A DNA stretch of 64,000 nucleotides from contig NC_068341.1 in assembly GCF_014633365.1 (NCBI RefSeq), forward strand, positions 9,114,001 through 9,178,000, in the 5' to 3' direction. A model generated the notes under the pieces. The model did no database searches and was not told the DNA's origin. It worked only from the letters and a program-made list of their open reading frames with translations. Of the stretch, positions 48,126 to 58,000 are shown in pieces. The position numbers were made by a program, and so were the translations under genes. Numbering within the stretch: the stretch's first letter is position 1; each line of letters opens with the position of its first letter. This stretch comes from Diospyros lotus. Its lineage: Eukaryota > Streptophyta > Magnoliopsida > Ericales > Ebenaceae.

Positions 48126-51100
48126 GGAACTAGGCGGAAGATAGGGAGAACTAGAGAGAAACTGAGAGAGAAAGGGAGAATTTTAGAGAGAAGGAAATAA
48201 CTTTTTAATTCATCCAAAGCATAATTGGCACTGGATTATAACTTTATATAGGAAGCTAACCAATAGTTATATGTAGCAGTTTCCACTTCTCCACTAGAGG
48301 TAACTGCACCTAAACACTACACAACTGTCACTAATTTGAAAATAACTAACTAATACAATTTTGCAGAAATAAAAATAAAATATAACTATCCTAAATCGTG
48401 ACATATTGGTGGAAAATAAATCAAAAGCTTCTGTGATCTTTGAAAAGAGAAGTTACTGTTTTCAACTGGATTAATATAACTCAATACTCCCAGATTTCTT
48501 CCTTCCTATAGTAGAGATATATGTCAACCATGGATTACTGCCTCAGGTAAAATTCTACCTTAGGCACTGAGCAATATAAAATGTTGCATCCTGTGTTGCA
48601 TCCCAGCTAGGCACGTTAGAAGAAACTTTTAGCAAAAGAGGCTAGGAAGACCAAATAGAAGAAAATATTAGATATTCCTAACATCTGTTCAAATGATAAA
48701 TGCTGCTATGAGAGTGGATGGGATGGAAGAAACTTTTAGCCAAAAGGGTAGAGAAAGACCAAGAAAACTTGGTGGGAAACATAGGCATAATGGCCTTAAG
48801 AAGATAATGACCATCAATAGAGATAGGTTGGTGAGCTAGAATCCACATGGCTGACCTCACTTAGTGGGGTTGAGGCTTGATACCTTGTTCTTGTTAGATA
48901 TTCCTGAAATTTTTCAAAAAAAAAAAAAACTCATTATTTTCTGGTAATATTTTGTAGAGTTCCAGTGAGTTTTAATAAGTTCCATTGCAGTTCTCCAAAA
49001 ATATTGTAATTTCAATTCTTCATTATTGTTTCATGTTAGTCTCTTAGGAAAATTGAAACATTTCGATTGCTCAGATGCAACATAAAAGACAATTTATTCT
49101 AAGTATGTTGATATAATAAATTGTAATTATTGTTTTCATGTGTACATATACCAACGACATATTAACCTGTTATGTCCCTGTAGCTTTTTTATGCCATTTC
49201 TTTTTTCTTAGGCCACCTGCTGCACCATCCTAGATACATCACAGATATGGGGATTTGTTTATTTATTTATTCTTTTTTTTTTTTTTGGGGGGGGGGGGGA
49301 GGGGGGCGGGGATAACTTTGTTTGTAGAATTCTTCTGAGTTTCAGACAAAATGGAGAATGCTTAGACATAAAGAAGACTTTTGACTTAAGTTGAGTACTT
49401 GGTATTTCCATTAGAAGACTTTTTACTCAACCCCAGACAGGGTGCAGTTGCCTAGACACCCAGCCAAACCAACTTGATATGTTACTCAAAATTCTAACCC
49501 AAATCCGACCCAAGTTGAGTTCACCTCTAAAGTTCGCTGGTTTGAACTTCCAAAAGTTGCATGTTTTATTACAGCCAACTTCATTAGCCAATTCAGTTTG
49601 ATTATCTGAAAATTATAGTTTTCAATCCTAAACTCTGTTGTTTAGCTTGCAAAACGTCTGCCTGGATGTGGTGCTTAGTGGGTTGCTGTTAGTAACGATA
49701 ATGATGAGAATGTCTGTAATCTTCATTAAATTTTCTGTCTGAATATTTCTGAATGTAACCTAACTTCCTTTTTTTCCTAGATCATTTCATATTTCTTATT
49801 CAATACAGTGAATGCTTCTTGTAGGCTGAAAGTGTTTATAATCAATCTCTTCATTTCAAGAGAATCACCAAATATGTTGGAGAGCCAGTGTCTGATGCAG
49901 AATCTGTTGCTTCATCAGCGGTAACTTTGACTGTTATCTCCTTGCATACATTATTTGTCTTGCCTAGGATTTTAAATGACAAGCTACATGAATTATTGAT
50001 CAATTTGAAGGTGCTTGCTGCTACTGAAGTAAAGGCTGCTATGATTGTTGTGTTCACTTCATCTGGTAGAGCAGCAAGGTGATAATTTATAATCCATAAA
50101 ACAACTAAAATATAACCCTCGACTTATTTGCTAAACATGGTTTGTGTTTAACAGGTTGATTGCAAAATATAGGCCATCTGTACCAGTGTTTGCTATCACC
50201 ATCCCTCGTCTTAAGACGAATTCACTGAGATGGACTTTCACTGGCTCATTACAGGTTGCTACCTCTCTCCAAGTTTCTAGAGAGCTATGCATCCTTTTTG
50301 ACCTGGTGATTTCATGATCTTTAACCAGCATTCTCTCCATGCTGCAGGCTAAGCAGTTGCTTGGCGTAAGAGGAGTCTATCCTATTTTGGCCAGTCCGAA
50401 TGTGGTAAAATTTATATTCTCTTTCTAATTTAAAAATTAAAATCATATTCCAAATGTATTGAGAACGTGGCAAGCATAATGAACAATTTTTGTTGTTACC
50501 GTAATATAACAATTGAAACTTGTTTGTCTCGGGGAAGCTTAAGTTAGATACAATCATGTTGCGGAAGAGGTTATGCAGATGCAGTGTGATGCGGATGGTG
50601 CCTTCAGAAGATTAGAGACTCTTCAAAGGAGGTGTGCACAGAAGAGTCGGAAGGAGGTCTTTGGATCTGGGAACCGGTCCAGAAGGTGAAGGGTCAGGAG
50701 GTATTTATACCCCTCAAAGGATTGGGACACATGGTAAGCCAAGACACGTGGCACACATGCGCGACGACATGTGGCACAACGCTTCGGATGAGAGTGTTCA
50801 ACTGTCATTGGGTTAGGCTTCGGGAGGACCTTGGGCCAAACCTTTGAGGAAGCTACTCCCCAAAGGGTCTTCGAAAGACTGTATTCCTCAAAGGGTCTTC
50901 GAAAGACTGTATTGGTCTTAGGGAAAGTAGTCTCTAAAGGGTCTTCAGAATGCTACCTAAGCTTTTGGGGGAAACTATTCCCCGAAGGGTCTTTGGAAGG
51001 GTACTTGGGTTTTCGGGAAACAAGGCCCCTGAAAACCCTTCTGAGAGACAATACTCTCCTAGGCTCAGGTTGACTTCTCCCGGAGGACTCCCTCGGAGGC

Positions 51101-52078
51101 CCTCCGAAGGAAACCTTGTGGAGGGTATGTTGTAACAATTTTTAATAAGTGTAGCCAGAACACAACATTCTTGGCATGATGCCTCTTTAGTTCTAATTCA
51201 ACAAATGAGGATCTGAATGGCTTCTAACCAAATCTAAATGACATTATTTGTAGTTTTCAGTTGATACATAACAATACGAATGGTTGGCCCTCCCATAGAA
51301 CCGCAGTCCAGATCCCGTGATCCTAATTGTAGCATGTCCACACCCTGAAACACAATGTCAACCAAACACAGATGCTGAGGAAATATGATTAAGAAAATTA
51401 AAAAAATATATAGAGAGAGAAATTCTATGGTGCTAGAAACCTCAAACTTTCTGAAGCTAAAGATCTAAAATTGACTATATGGAAAGAGAGAAGAAGGGAA
51501 AAAAAAAAAAGCGTCACTTATTTGTTCTCATTCTAGTTGTTATTGGAATTATCTTGTATGTGTGTATACATAAAAATGATTCACTTCCCATTAAACCACC
51601 ATCCCTATAGGGCTTCAACTAAGCCTTTTTTTCTTGTAGTACCGCATACAAAGCAAGATGTTGTGTTGCGTACCTGTACCTGTATCATGAACTATAATGA
51701 ATCAAGGACTAACATAGGTAAAGGCTCTGTTTGCTGCTTCCAATAACGGAGGATGCTCCAAAGGGGTATGGACATATAATGTAATTGGTGCCCAAGTGCT
51801 TAATGATATTGATTTGGTGTGAAGAACTGCTGTAAATGAATTTCCTGTTTTCAAACTCATTTTGCCCTCCTTTTCAGATGCTGCTGAATGCAGATCACAG
51901 TGCCGTGTTGTATTACTTTTTGCAGGCTACCTCAGGTGGTTCGAGCGAAGAATCAGGCTTGAAGATTGCCCTTAATCATGGTAAATCTGTGGGGTTACTG
52001 AAACCTAATGACCAGGTGGTTGTCTTCCAAAAGATAGGGGATTCATCTGTCTTCAAGATCGTTGTACTTGAGTATTAG
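29726..52078 (+). CDS. Pyruvate kinase, cytosolic-type plant isozyme
   Basis: Sixteen exons: 29726-29794, 31234-31330, 31422-31519, 33759-33914, 34819-34896, 34992-35123, 37536-37616, 37787-37855, 37995-38084, 45072-45216, 45303-45391, 49825-49920, 50011-50078, 50155-50254, 50348-50404 and 51926-52078. All phases close, giving 525 residues. The enzyme converts phosphoenolpyruvate and ADP to pyruvate and ATP in glycolysis. Visible motifs: [28 protein letters not shown], the catalytic-lysine region [16 protein letters not shown] (canonical RGDLGIE) and [18 protein letters not shown]. No transit peptide is seen; the protein starts [18 protein letters not shown] as in the cytosolic At2g36580/At3g52990 type, as I recall it. 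The 22-kb span results from transposon-filled introns 1, 6, 9, 11 and 15. No exon is interrupted. Confidence 0.93.
32062..32788. mobile_element. Unclassified insertion with 11-bp target duplication in pyruvate kinase intron 3
   Basis: The 11-bp string catcttttgtt occurs at 32062-32072 and again at 32778-32788, flanking about 705 bp of foreign-looking sequence. The surrounding intron is locally similar on both sides. The interior includes a gtggttcacctcaaatagag-type string reminiscent of plant LTR ends. I find neither terminal inverted repeats nor a clear poly-A tail, so the class is open. Confidence 0.5.
35279..35410 (+). mobile_element. Au-like SINE in pyruvate kinase intron 6
   Basis: Motif order is the same as the copy at 9199: taaggttgttcctttgtgatt, then ggtttgagttgtg, aacaacctctttgca, then taccctcgacaaag. 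Diverged and without an obvious target duplication. Confidence 0.6.
35505..35660 (+). mobile_element. Second Au-like SINE in pyruvate kinase intron 6
   Basis: The sequence runs ggccctagagcaatagtaaaagg, ggaggttacgagtttaactc (B-box-like), then the tail ccctccccggaccctc. This is a more diverged member of the same family, lying about 100 bases beyond the preceding copy. Confidence 0.5.
35770..36895. repeat. AT-rich MITE-like block in intron 6
   Basis: The block opens with agtatttggcttagctttt and closes with gctaatccaaacaggctctaag, giving loosely inverted agc/ttgg ends. Internal motifs such as ttataagctcc occur in both orientations. A long TA-rich core (36290-36540) lacks any coding frame. Confidence 0.4.
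37150..37528 (+). repeat. Triplicated minisatellite with CT tracts before exon 7
   Basis: A segment starting gaaagagcact and running through acttgatgctgtaaagatg and ttggctattttgag occurs three times (from about 37152, 37277 and 37440). Copies 1 and 3 end in (CT)n, and copy 2 ends in a (TG)n run followed by a short duplicate and another CT run. The last CT tract lies just upstream of the exon 7 acceptor at 37535 and forms its polypyrimidine tract. Confidence 0.75.
39219..39517 (+). repeat. 5' LTR of the Copia element
   Basis: 299 bp, TGTTGAAAGATAAAG to CGAATTTCTTCA. Contains two copies of ctaaagtttaggag. It differs from the 3' LTR at three single bases near positions 39282, 39314 and 39328. 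Confidence 0.95.
39518..39529 (+). other. Primer-binding site (initiator Met tRNA type)
   Basis: TGGTATCAGAGC directly abuts the 5' LTR. This string is complementary to the 3' end of plant initiator methionine tRNA, the usual primer of Copia elements. Confidence 0.92.
39600..44090 (+). pseudogene. Copia gag-pol, interrupted
   Basis: The frame opens with ATG at 39600 but meets a TAG at 39714. The gag core (39717-40346) contains [20 protein letters not shown]-type knuckle ([14 protein letters not shown]) lies at about 40413-40455 in a frame with stops. Integrase (about 41160-41642) has HQRLGHSS, a C..C pair (CEHCILAKQ) and HSDIWGP, and ends at a TAG at 41640. Reverse transcriptase (42468-43224) contains [11 protein letters not shown] at about 43159. 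RNase H shows YADSDWAG (about 43642) before a TAG at 43713. A 130-bp tandem duplication shifts the frame inside the reverse transcriptase. The element cannot make a full polyprotein. Only damaged segments are described here. Confidence 0.9.
42738..42997 (+). repeat. Perfect 130-bp tandem duplication in the Copia reverse transcriptase
   Basis: Copies 42738-42867 and 42868-42997 are identical by eye. The unit starts gccgtaaacctggactgg and ends gataaggtat. The length is not a multiple of three (43 codons plus one base), so the second copy reads in another frame relative to the upstream part. Confidence 0.93.
44098..44114 (+). other. Polypurine tract of the Copia element
   Basis: The tcagcttgaggggggggg stretch ends immediately before the 3' LTR, as expected for the plus-strand primer. 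Confidence 0.85.
44115..44413 (+). repeat. 3' LTR of the Copia element
   Basis: 299 bp, nearly identical to the 5' LTR, followed directly by the target-duplication copy gagtt. Confidence 0.95.
46137..46565 (-). repeat. 3' LTR of the gag-only element
   Basis: 429 bp with the same block order as the 5' LTR. There are many single-base differences as well as the microsatellite change, so this insertion is older than the Copia element. Confidence 0.9.
46837..47693 (-). pseudogene. Degenerate Gypsy-type gag
   Basis: Two open segments on the minus strand (47693-47433 and 47091-46837) belong to one damaged gag. The first has a coiled-coil-like start ([19 protein letters not shown]). The second has the gag-domain C-terminal pattern [24 protein letters not shown] and AAEKARLQE. 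Stops lie between them, and no zinc knuckle is visible before the polypurine tract. Confidence 0.75.
47938..48403 (-). repeat. 5' LTR of the gag-only element
   Basis: 466 bp. It is longer than its partner mainly because of an expanded (GA)n run at about 48085-48122. It shares the tcatccaaagcataattggca and ctaaatcgtgaca blocks with the other LTR. Confidence 0.9.
48690..48895 (+). mobile_element. 3' fragment of an RTE-type LINE
   Basis: The plus-strand translation shows a decayed RGRPRKTWW motif (48753-48780), then a ctcacttagtggggttgaggcttg tail with a degenerate ttgttcttgtt end. These are hallmarks of plant RTE LINE 3' ends. Truncated, in intron 11 just outside the gag-only element. Confidence 0.6.
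49272..49312. repeat. Adjoining T and G homopolymer runs
   Basis: A run of about 14 T is followed by about 13 G and further G-rich sequence in intron 11. Length may be affected by sequencing or assembly error. Confidence 0.7.
50530..51140. repeat. LTR-like block with short tandem repeats in pyruvate kinase intron 15
   Basis: The block is less AT-rich than its surroundings. A unit close to ctcaaagggtcttcgaaagactgtatt occurs twice in full (50855-50910) and several more times in diverged form (aagggtcttcag, gaagggtctttgg). It includes a tggcacacatgcgcgacgacatgtggc palindrome-like stretch. It resembles LTR regulatory tandem repeats, but I cannot see a partner LTR or a target duplication. Confidence 0.5.
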
Positions 52079-52590
52079 CAATAACATATTCAATACCAAG
52101 TACCATGTCCTTTGTAACCAACCTTGCTAAATTTTTCTACTCTCCCGATATTGATCACACCAAATCCAGCAATATATTGAAGTACAATCTACTCGCGGTT
52201 GAGGTATTTTGAGCCATCCAATTACATATATGACTTTTATGTTCACCTGTATTGTTTTCACTTTTTATCAGGGAATGGCAAGTCTTTGCTTGGTGGGTAG
52301 GATACATAGGTATTTTAGCTTACTTCGAAGGTGGCATTGTTAGAGCAAAGGCAATGCGATTCTCCTGGTCTGTCTGAAAATCAAATAAAAGAGAAAAGAA
52401 AACTGCGTTTGATAATCAACATATATAGCGTACAAATTATTGTTGGATTTTTCATTATGAATTTCAGGCAAAACGAATAGTGATGTTTGAAGAGTTTGCA
52501 CATTTGACCGATTGATGTTAGATTTCTTCCTTTTCTGGTATTGCAAGTGAGGTTAGATTTCTTTATATTTTGAGGGAACATGCTGATGGT
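52079..52590 (+). other. Pyruvate kinase 3' UTR and flank
   Basis: Sequence after the TAG stop, without coding potential. It probably contains the 3' UTR; no poly-A site can be fixed by eye. Confidence 0.45.
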
Positions 52591-54230
52591 TCTATTTAGA
52601 ACCCAAAAATTTACTCTTTAAAACCCAAGTCCCATCAAAATTTTCAATAATTTTAATATACTTTTTTTACCCCACAACCCACAGCCAACCCTTTCCTCCG
52701 ATCACCTCTTATTGTCGGCCATCACCTTGCATCTTTTATCGTTGGCCATCACCTATATAAATATAAATATACACACTTATATATATATTTATATACACAC
52801 AGAGCATAAATATACACACTTATATATATTTATATACACACACAGAGCATGGCCGCGGCCATGCAAGCCAACACACACATATGCACTCACACACCTATAT
52901 AAACATATATATACACACTCACACACACTTATATGTATATATATATATATACACAGCATGGCCGCGGCCATACAACCCAACACACACACACCTATACATT
53001 CACACACTTACATATATATATATATATATATACACACACGAGTTCCATGGCGGCGGCTATGGCAGCCGCGGCCATGGAAACTCCCGCACCGCGAGGTGTG
53101 GGGGATTCTGAACTCCCCGCACTGCGAGATGCGGAGATTTCTCAAATCGCACATCGCGGTGCGGGGAATTAAGCCTTCCCTGACTGCTAGCAGTCGGGGA
53201 AGGCTGATTTTATTTTTTATTTTAATTAAATTTGTTTTATAATAAAATAAAATAAAAAAAATAAAAATTAATATAAATAAATAAATTCTAAATATCTATA
53301 TTTTAAGTAATTATAAATTAACTAATTTTAAATTTTAAATCATTGTAATTAAGTGTTGAATTTTTAATATTTAAAAAAATTTAAAATTAGTCAATTTTTT
53401 TTATTGAATTACTTAAAAATACACATATCTAAAAATCCTATCATCATAAAATATTTTTTTTTAAATATATATATCTCTACCTAATTCAATAAGATAAATT
53501 TAAAAATCCTATCATCATTTAAAATAATTTTTTTTAAATATATGTATCTTTACCTAATTTAATAAGATAAATTAATTAATTTTAATTTTTTTTAAGTATA
53601 AAAAATTCAACACCTAATTACAATGATTTAAAATTTAAAATTAGTTAATTTATAATTACTTAAAATACATATATTTAGAATTTATTTATTTATATTATTT
53701 TTTATTATAATAAAACAAATTTAATTAAAATAAAAAAAAATAAAACCAGCCTTCCCCGACTGCTGTAGTCGGGGAAAACTTAATTCCCCGCACCGCGAGG
53801 TGCGGAGATTTGAGATATCCCCACACCTCGCGGTGCAGGGAGTTCAGAAACCCTCGCACCGCAAGGTGCGGGGGTTTCCATGGTCGCGGTCATGGAACTT
53901 ATGTATATATATATTTATATAAGTGTGTGTGAGTGTGTGTATATATATATATATTTATATAAGAATGTGATTGTTGGGTTGCATAGCCGCGGCCATGCTC
54001 TGTGTGTATGTATATATATATAAATGTGTGTGAGTGTATATATATACATATTTATATAGGTGTGTGAGTGTATATGTGTGTGTGCGCGTTGGGTTGTATG
54101 GCTGACAATGAGAGATGATCGAAGAAAAGGGTTGGCTATGAATTGTGGGAGTAAAAGAGGTATATTAAAATTATTAAAAATTTTGATGAAACGTGAATTT
54201 TGAAGAGTAAATTTTCGAGTTCTAAATAGA
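52591..54230. mobile_element. Foldback (long inverted-repeat) element with nested palindromes
   Basis: The ends are tctatttagaac (52591) and its inverse gttctaaataga (to 54230). From both ends the same block order runs inward: a tttactctt block, a catcaaaatttt/aataattttaatata block, TA/CA microsatellites, ccgcggcc palindromes, cgcaccgcgaggtgcgg hairpins, an inner hairpin ccttccc...ggggaagg, then a ttttaattaaatttgtttta block. The arms are roughly 780 bp and separated by a loop of about 200 bp (about 53395-53585) that itself holds a tandem repeat of about 70 bp. No transposase frame is present. Flanking target duplications could not be assigned with confidence. Confidence 0.85.
52849..52864. 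repeat. 16-bp perfect palindrome catggccgcggccatg
   Basis: A perfect self-complementary string in the left arm. Variants with one or a few changes recur near 52958, 53043-53077, 53877 and 53983, always between CA/TA microsatellites. Confidence 0.85.
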
Positions 54231-54239
54231 ATTTCCCGA

Positions 54240-54735
54240 TATTCTAGTGATTTTGTAGAATTTGGTGCCAAAAAGGTTGGCCGCATTTTTCTCTCTTTTC
54301 TAAATTAAGTGCTTCCCAAATCTTCTTTTTTTTTAGTTTATTTTTATTTTTCTTCTAACAATTTATTTTTTCTCTCTTGGGCTCCATTACATTTTATGAT
54401 AAATTATTTATTTCTTTTTATTGTTTGTATAATAAACTATTTATTTCCTAGACATGTAACGTAAACATTTAATTGTTTTGATGCATATATTTTTCATAAA
54501 ATATTTGTGTGCAGTTGAATACAGACATTCTTATTTTCTTCAGAGGCAAGCCAAGCACCAAAGCCAAGATGAAAAATAATTTTGATTATAATTTTTTGTA
54601 TAAAAATTGTTTTTCAATATAAACCAATTTAAGTTAAACAGATGGAGCCTGATTTCATTTCTCAACCATGAATCTATCTCTCTTCTTAACAGTGTAGTTT
54701 AACTTAAACAACATACTTCATATTCCCAGCACACC

Positions 54736-54766
<31 letters not shown>

Positions 54767-55015
54767 AAAAAATCATATTATCAATTTGAATTTGAAGATT
54801 GTACAGCACATCACTATCTTTTACTGTGGTACTTCAATTTAAATTTAATCCTGTTATTTAGCTGATTTATCTAAATTTGTGTGATACTTATTTGACTTCA
54901 CCAAAACTAAGCGACTCCTAGCCATGAATGAAAAAGAGATTTTCCAAAAAGACAAACATTGGTATTACAACAACTGAAGAAATGCAGCCAGCACTAAACC
55001 AACAGATGCCCACAT
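54240..55015. other. Intergenic DNA between the foldback element and IMPL1
   Basis: AT-rich without genes. A striking homopolymer pair, a C-run of more than 20 bases followed by an A-run, lies at 54735-54772. The right end probably includes the IMPL1 3' UTR. Confidence 0.5.
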
Positions 55016-58000
55016 TCAAAGTTCAGTGCGGTAGTCTTCTGGCTTATACCACAATGAAAATTCAATGCCTTTATTCTTCAGTTTCTCAGTTGCAGGACCA
55101 ATCCTCTCCAGAAGCTGCAATGCAATCCACAAGGAAGAAGGCAAATTGGTTTAGAATAGCATAAATAAAAAGAAAAGACAGTGGTGTATACATCTACTTC
55201 TAATAGGGACATAGGAAAAGCTAATTTCATATGCATTATTAGCATTAGCATTTCTAAACTGTAGTTGGCAGCAAACAGAGACTGTTGAATACTAGACAAT
55301 TTTACAAAAACAAAAAGGGAGTCAAGTGCTCAAGGGCATGCCAGCGATGGATATAGAAATTAATCACAACGTTTTCTAATTCGTGTGAGAAACATAAATA
55401 TTGCAACAAGAAAAGGGTGAAGAACAATGATAACCTAATCATTTGGAGCTCACAATGAAAACAGGATATATCAGCATATACAATGTTGTATCAAAATAAC
55501 GTGTTATATCGTTTTGCAGAAGAAACTGAGACCAACCTTGGCATGCAGCACATTATTGGATACCAACACAGATCTATCAAATACACAGTACTTCCCACCG
55601 TCCATGCAAGTTACTGCCCCGCCAGCTTCTTCAACTATCTGCTTTGAGATGTACAAGAGATTTATGAAACAAATAGTAGATAAATGAAAATAAGCATAAA
55701 TATTAGACAAGTGAGTTGAAGTGCTCATAACAGAAAATTGATTGTTCGATCACTGATAGACATGTCTCACAAGAAAGATGATATTATTGAAGCATTTTTT
55801 TTACGGTCATGAGCTTGAGTTAATTGTGAACTAGTTTACACTTTCATTCCATTAGGCTAGTCCTCAAAATCTCTAGCACTATAAATGCCTCTCAAATGCT
55901 CTTTAGATGTGTTCAGCAGTTCTGCCACTAGCCAGTGAAATTTAATTTGATCAACTTCATGAAAGACTAATGGAAAAACTGCATGCAGTTGTTTTGGTTG
56001 TTTTTATGCAAAATAACTTAAAAGATAATGTCCTCCTAAACTGACAATGAAAGCCCGGAATAAGGTGAAAAGTTTCTTCTACTGGCATCCAGTAACTATC
56101 TCTTCCACTGACATCCAAAAGCTGAAATAAGAAATATCTCTGAGATAGTGAAATTACCAAAACACCTGCAGCCATATCCCATGGCTTTAGACGATACTCC
56201 CAATATGCTTCTACAATTCCAAGAGCTACATGACACATATCAACTGCTGCAGCACCAAGCCTTCTGACACCCTATACATATAATAAATGTGAAAAGACAA
56301 GTGTTGCGGACAGAAATAGAGGAAGGGAGGAAAATTGAAACTCATATAGCGAAAACAGAAATCAGGTTATCAATTAAAAGAAAATTATTATTACCCGGCT
56401 GACGTCAGTAAATTCTTTGAACAGGTCCATGTTGGTTGCCCACGGATCATCATGTTCATATCCAAACCCAGTGACCAGCAGAGATTGCTCAATCTAAATA
56501 ATCAAGTCCAAAAAACTAACAAAAGATAAATAAATAATAAAATTTGTGTAAATGAAATAGAAGAGGCTATTCAAATATGTTTTTAGTTAACCTTTCCCCG
56601 TTCCAACTCCTCTTGAGTTTTCATGATATTATTTTTGGGAAAAAAAACTCAAATAACATTCCTAACCATTCCAATAGGACTAAAATATGTGTTCCCTTAA
56701 TGTAACAGAATTGGTGGAGTTTGTGACACATTGTTGGAAGTAGGAGAATTAAATTGATGAATATTAGGGATAGATAAGATGCTGCAAATGAGCAAAAAAC
56801 TTGTCCTTGCAGAGAATGACCAGAAATCGATACTGGAATCTGACCAAAGGTTAAGAAGTATGTCACTAGGGTTCGTGCTTCATGGCCTTATCCTCAGTTA
56901 TCAAAGATATTGTTATTTGCATGCTCATAAACTCTCTCAACACATCCACCACCAACAAAACAAAATTATGTTATTCACAAGGACATTCAATTTCAAAGAC
57001 AACCCAAAAACAAAATTGGAAGGCCTCATGTCAAATTTGAACTCATATAAGTAAAGCATAATAACTCACCTTATCAGTATCACTCACATGAATTTTTTGC
57101 CCATTACAAAATGCTCCCTTACCTGGCACGAAGATCTAATATTAGACATTAACTTAAAATTGACTCTAGTATGATTGCTTATGTAAAATGTTCTTACCAG
57201 CAGCTGCAGAAAACATGCGTGTATTCCAACAGTATGGACCTCCAACAAATTCTACCTAAAAAGATAGATCAAATTGTTATCTCTTCAAGGCAGAAATAAA
57301 GAAAACTATTCAAACTTCGTCTTCCAAGAAACAAAAAACAGCCCATCAGTATTTGCTCTCTAATATATTAGCCTTTTGTAAAAAAATAAAAATAAAATTA
57401 CAAGTAAACAATGTTTTGATGGATTCAAACTTGCAGATGTATTTTACCTGAATAAACAAGTCACTCCAGGAATGATTATTATTTTATGCGAGAGGTGAAA
57501 GAAATAAAAGTAAAACCCTAATTATGGGTACTGCAGATGATTCCAAGGTATTTCAGTTATTAGAATATAATCACCTTCCGGAAGCCTTTTGTTTTTTATT
57601 TTCTTTTTCCTTTTATTTTCTTTAGGTAGTCTATAGTTTACTTCTTAATAGCTGGCAACCACCTAACCTAAAACGGTACCATAGTCAAATTGGTAAAGGG
57701 TAGAAGACTGGAGAACAAGCATGATGGAGAAATTTAAGCCTGCAGTGAAATGGCTGGACATACAAAAGGTATGACCTGGATTTGAAGAGAAATGAACGAT
57801 TTGACTGCCATTTGAACAAAAGGAGGACATGGATGAAGATGGTAGATAGAAGTGTATATATTACTATATGCACTTGGAAAGAGTACAGTCACAGTACAGA
57901 TTCTGAAAATCCAATCTGAAAGACTTCCTTTTTCCAGCTTACAAGGAAAGGAAGCTCAAAAAGAAAGTTTTGCTATAATGCAAAGAGGTTGAAGCTTATG

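Larger units (their letters stand above)
46137..48403 (-). mobile_element. Short gag-only LTR element (LARD/TRIM-like, Gypsy-type gag), reverse orientation
   Basis: A 2267-bp element lies in pyruvate kinase intron 11, opposite to the gene. LTRs are 47938-48403 (5' for the element) and 46137-46565 (3'), each TGTC...GACA on either strand. The 5-bp target duplication tattg is at 46132-46136 and 48404-48408. On the minus strand a primer-binding-like TGGTATTAGAGC follows the 5' LTR, and the polypurine tract AAGGGGGAGGGAA precedes the 3' LTR. Between the LTRs there is room only for a broken gag; no protease, integrase or polymerase is present. It must depend on a helper element for movement. Confidence 0.9.

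Noticed and set aside
52712..53242. A 176-residue frame rich in Ile, Tyr, His and Thr
   Set aside because: It is a translation of the CA/TA microsatellites and palindromes of the foldback element, with no protein-like composition.
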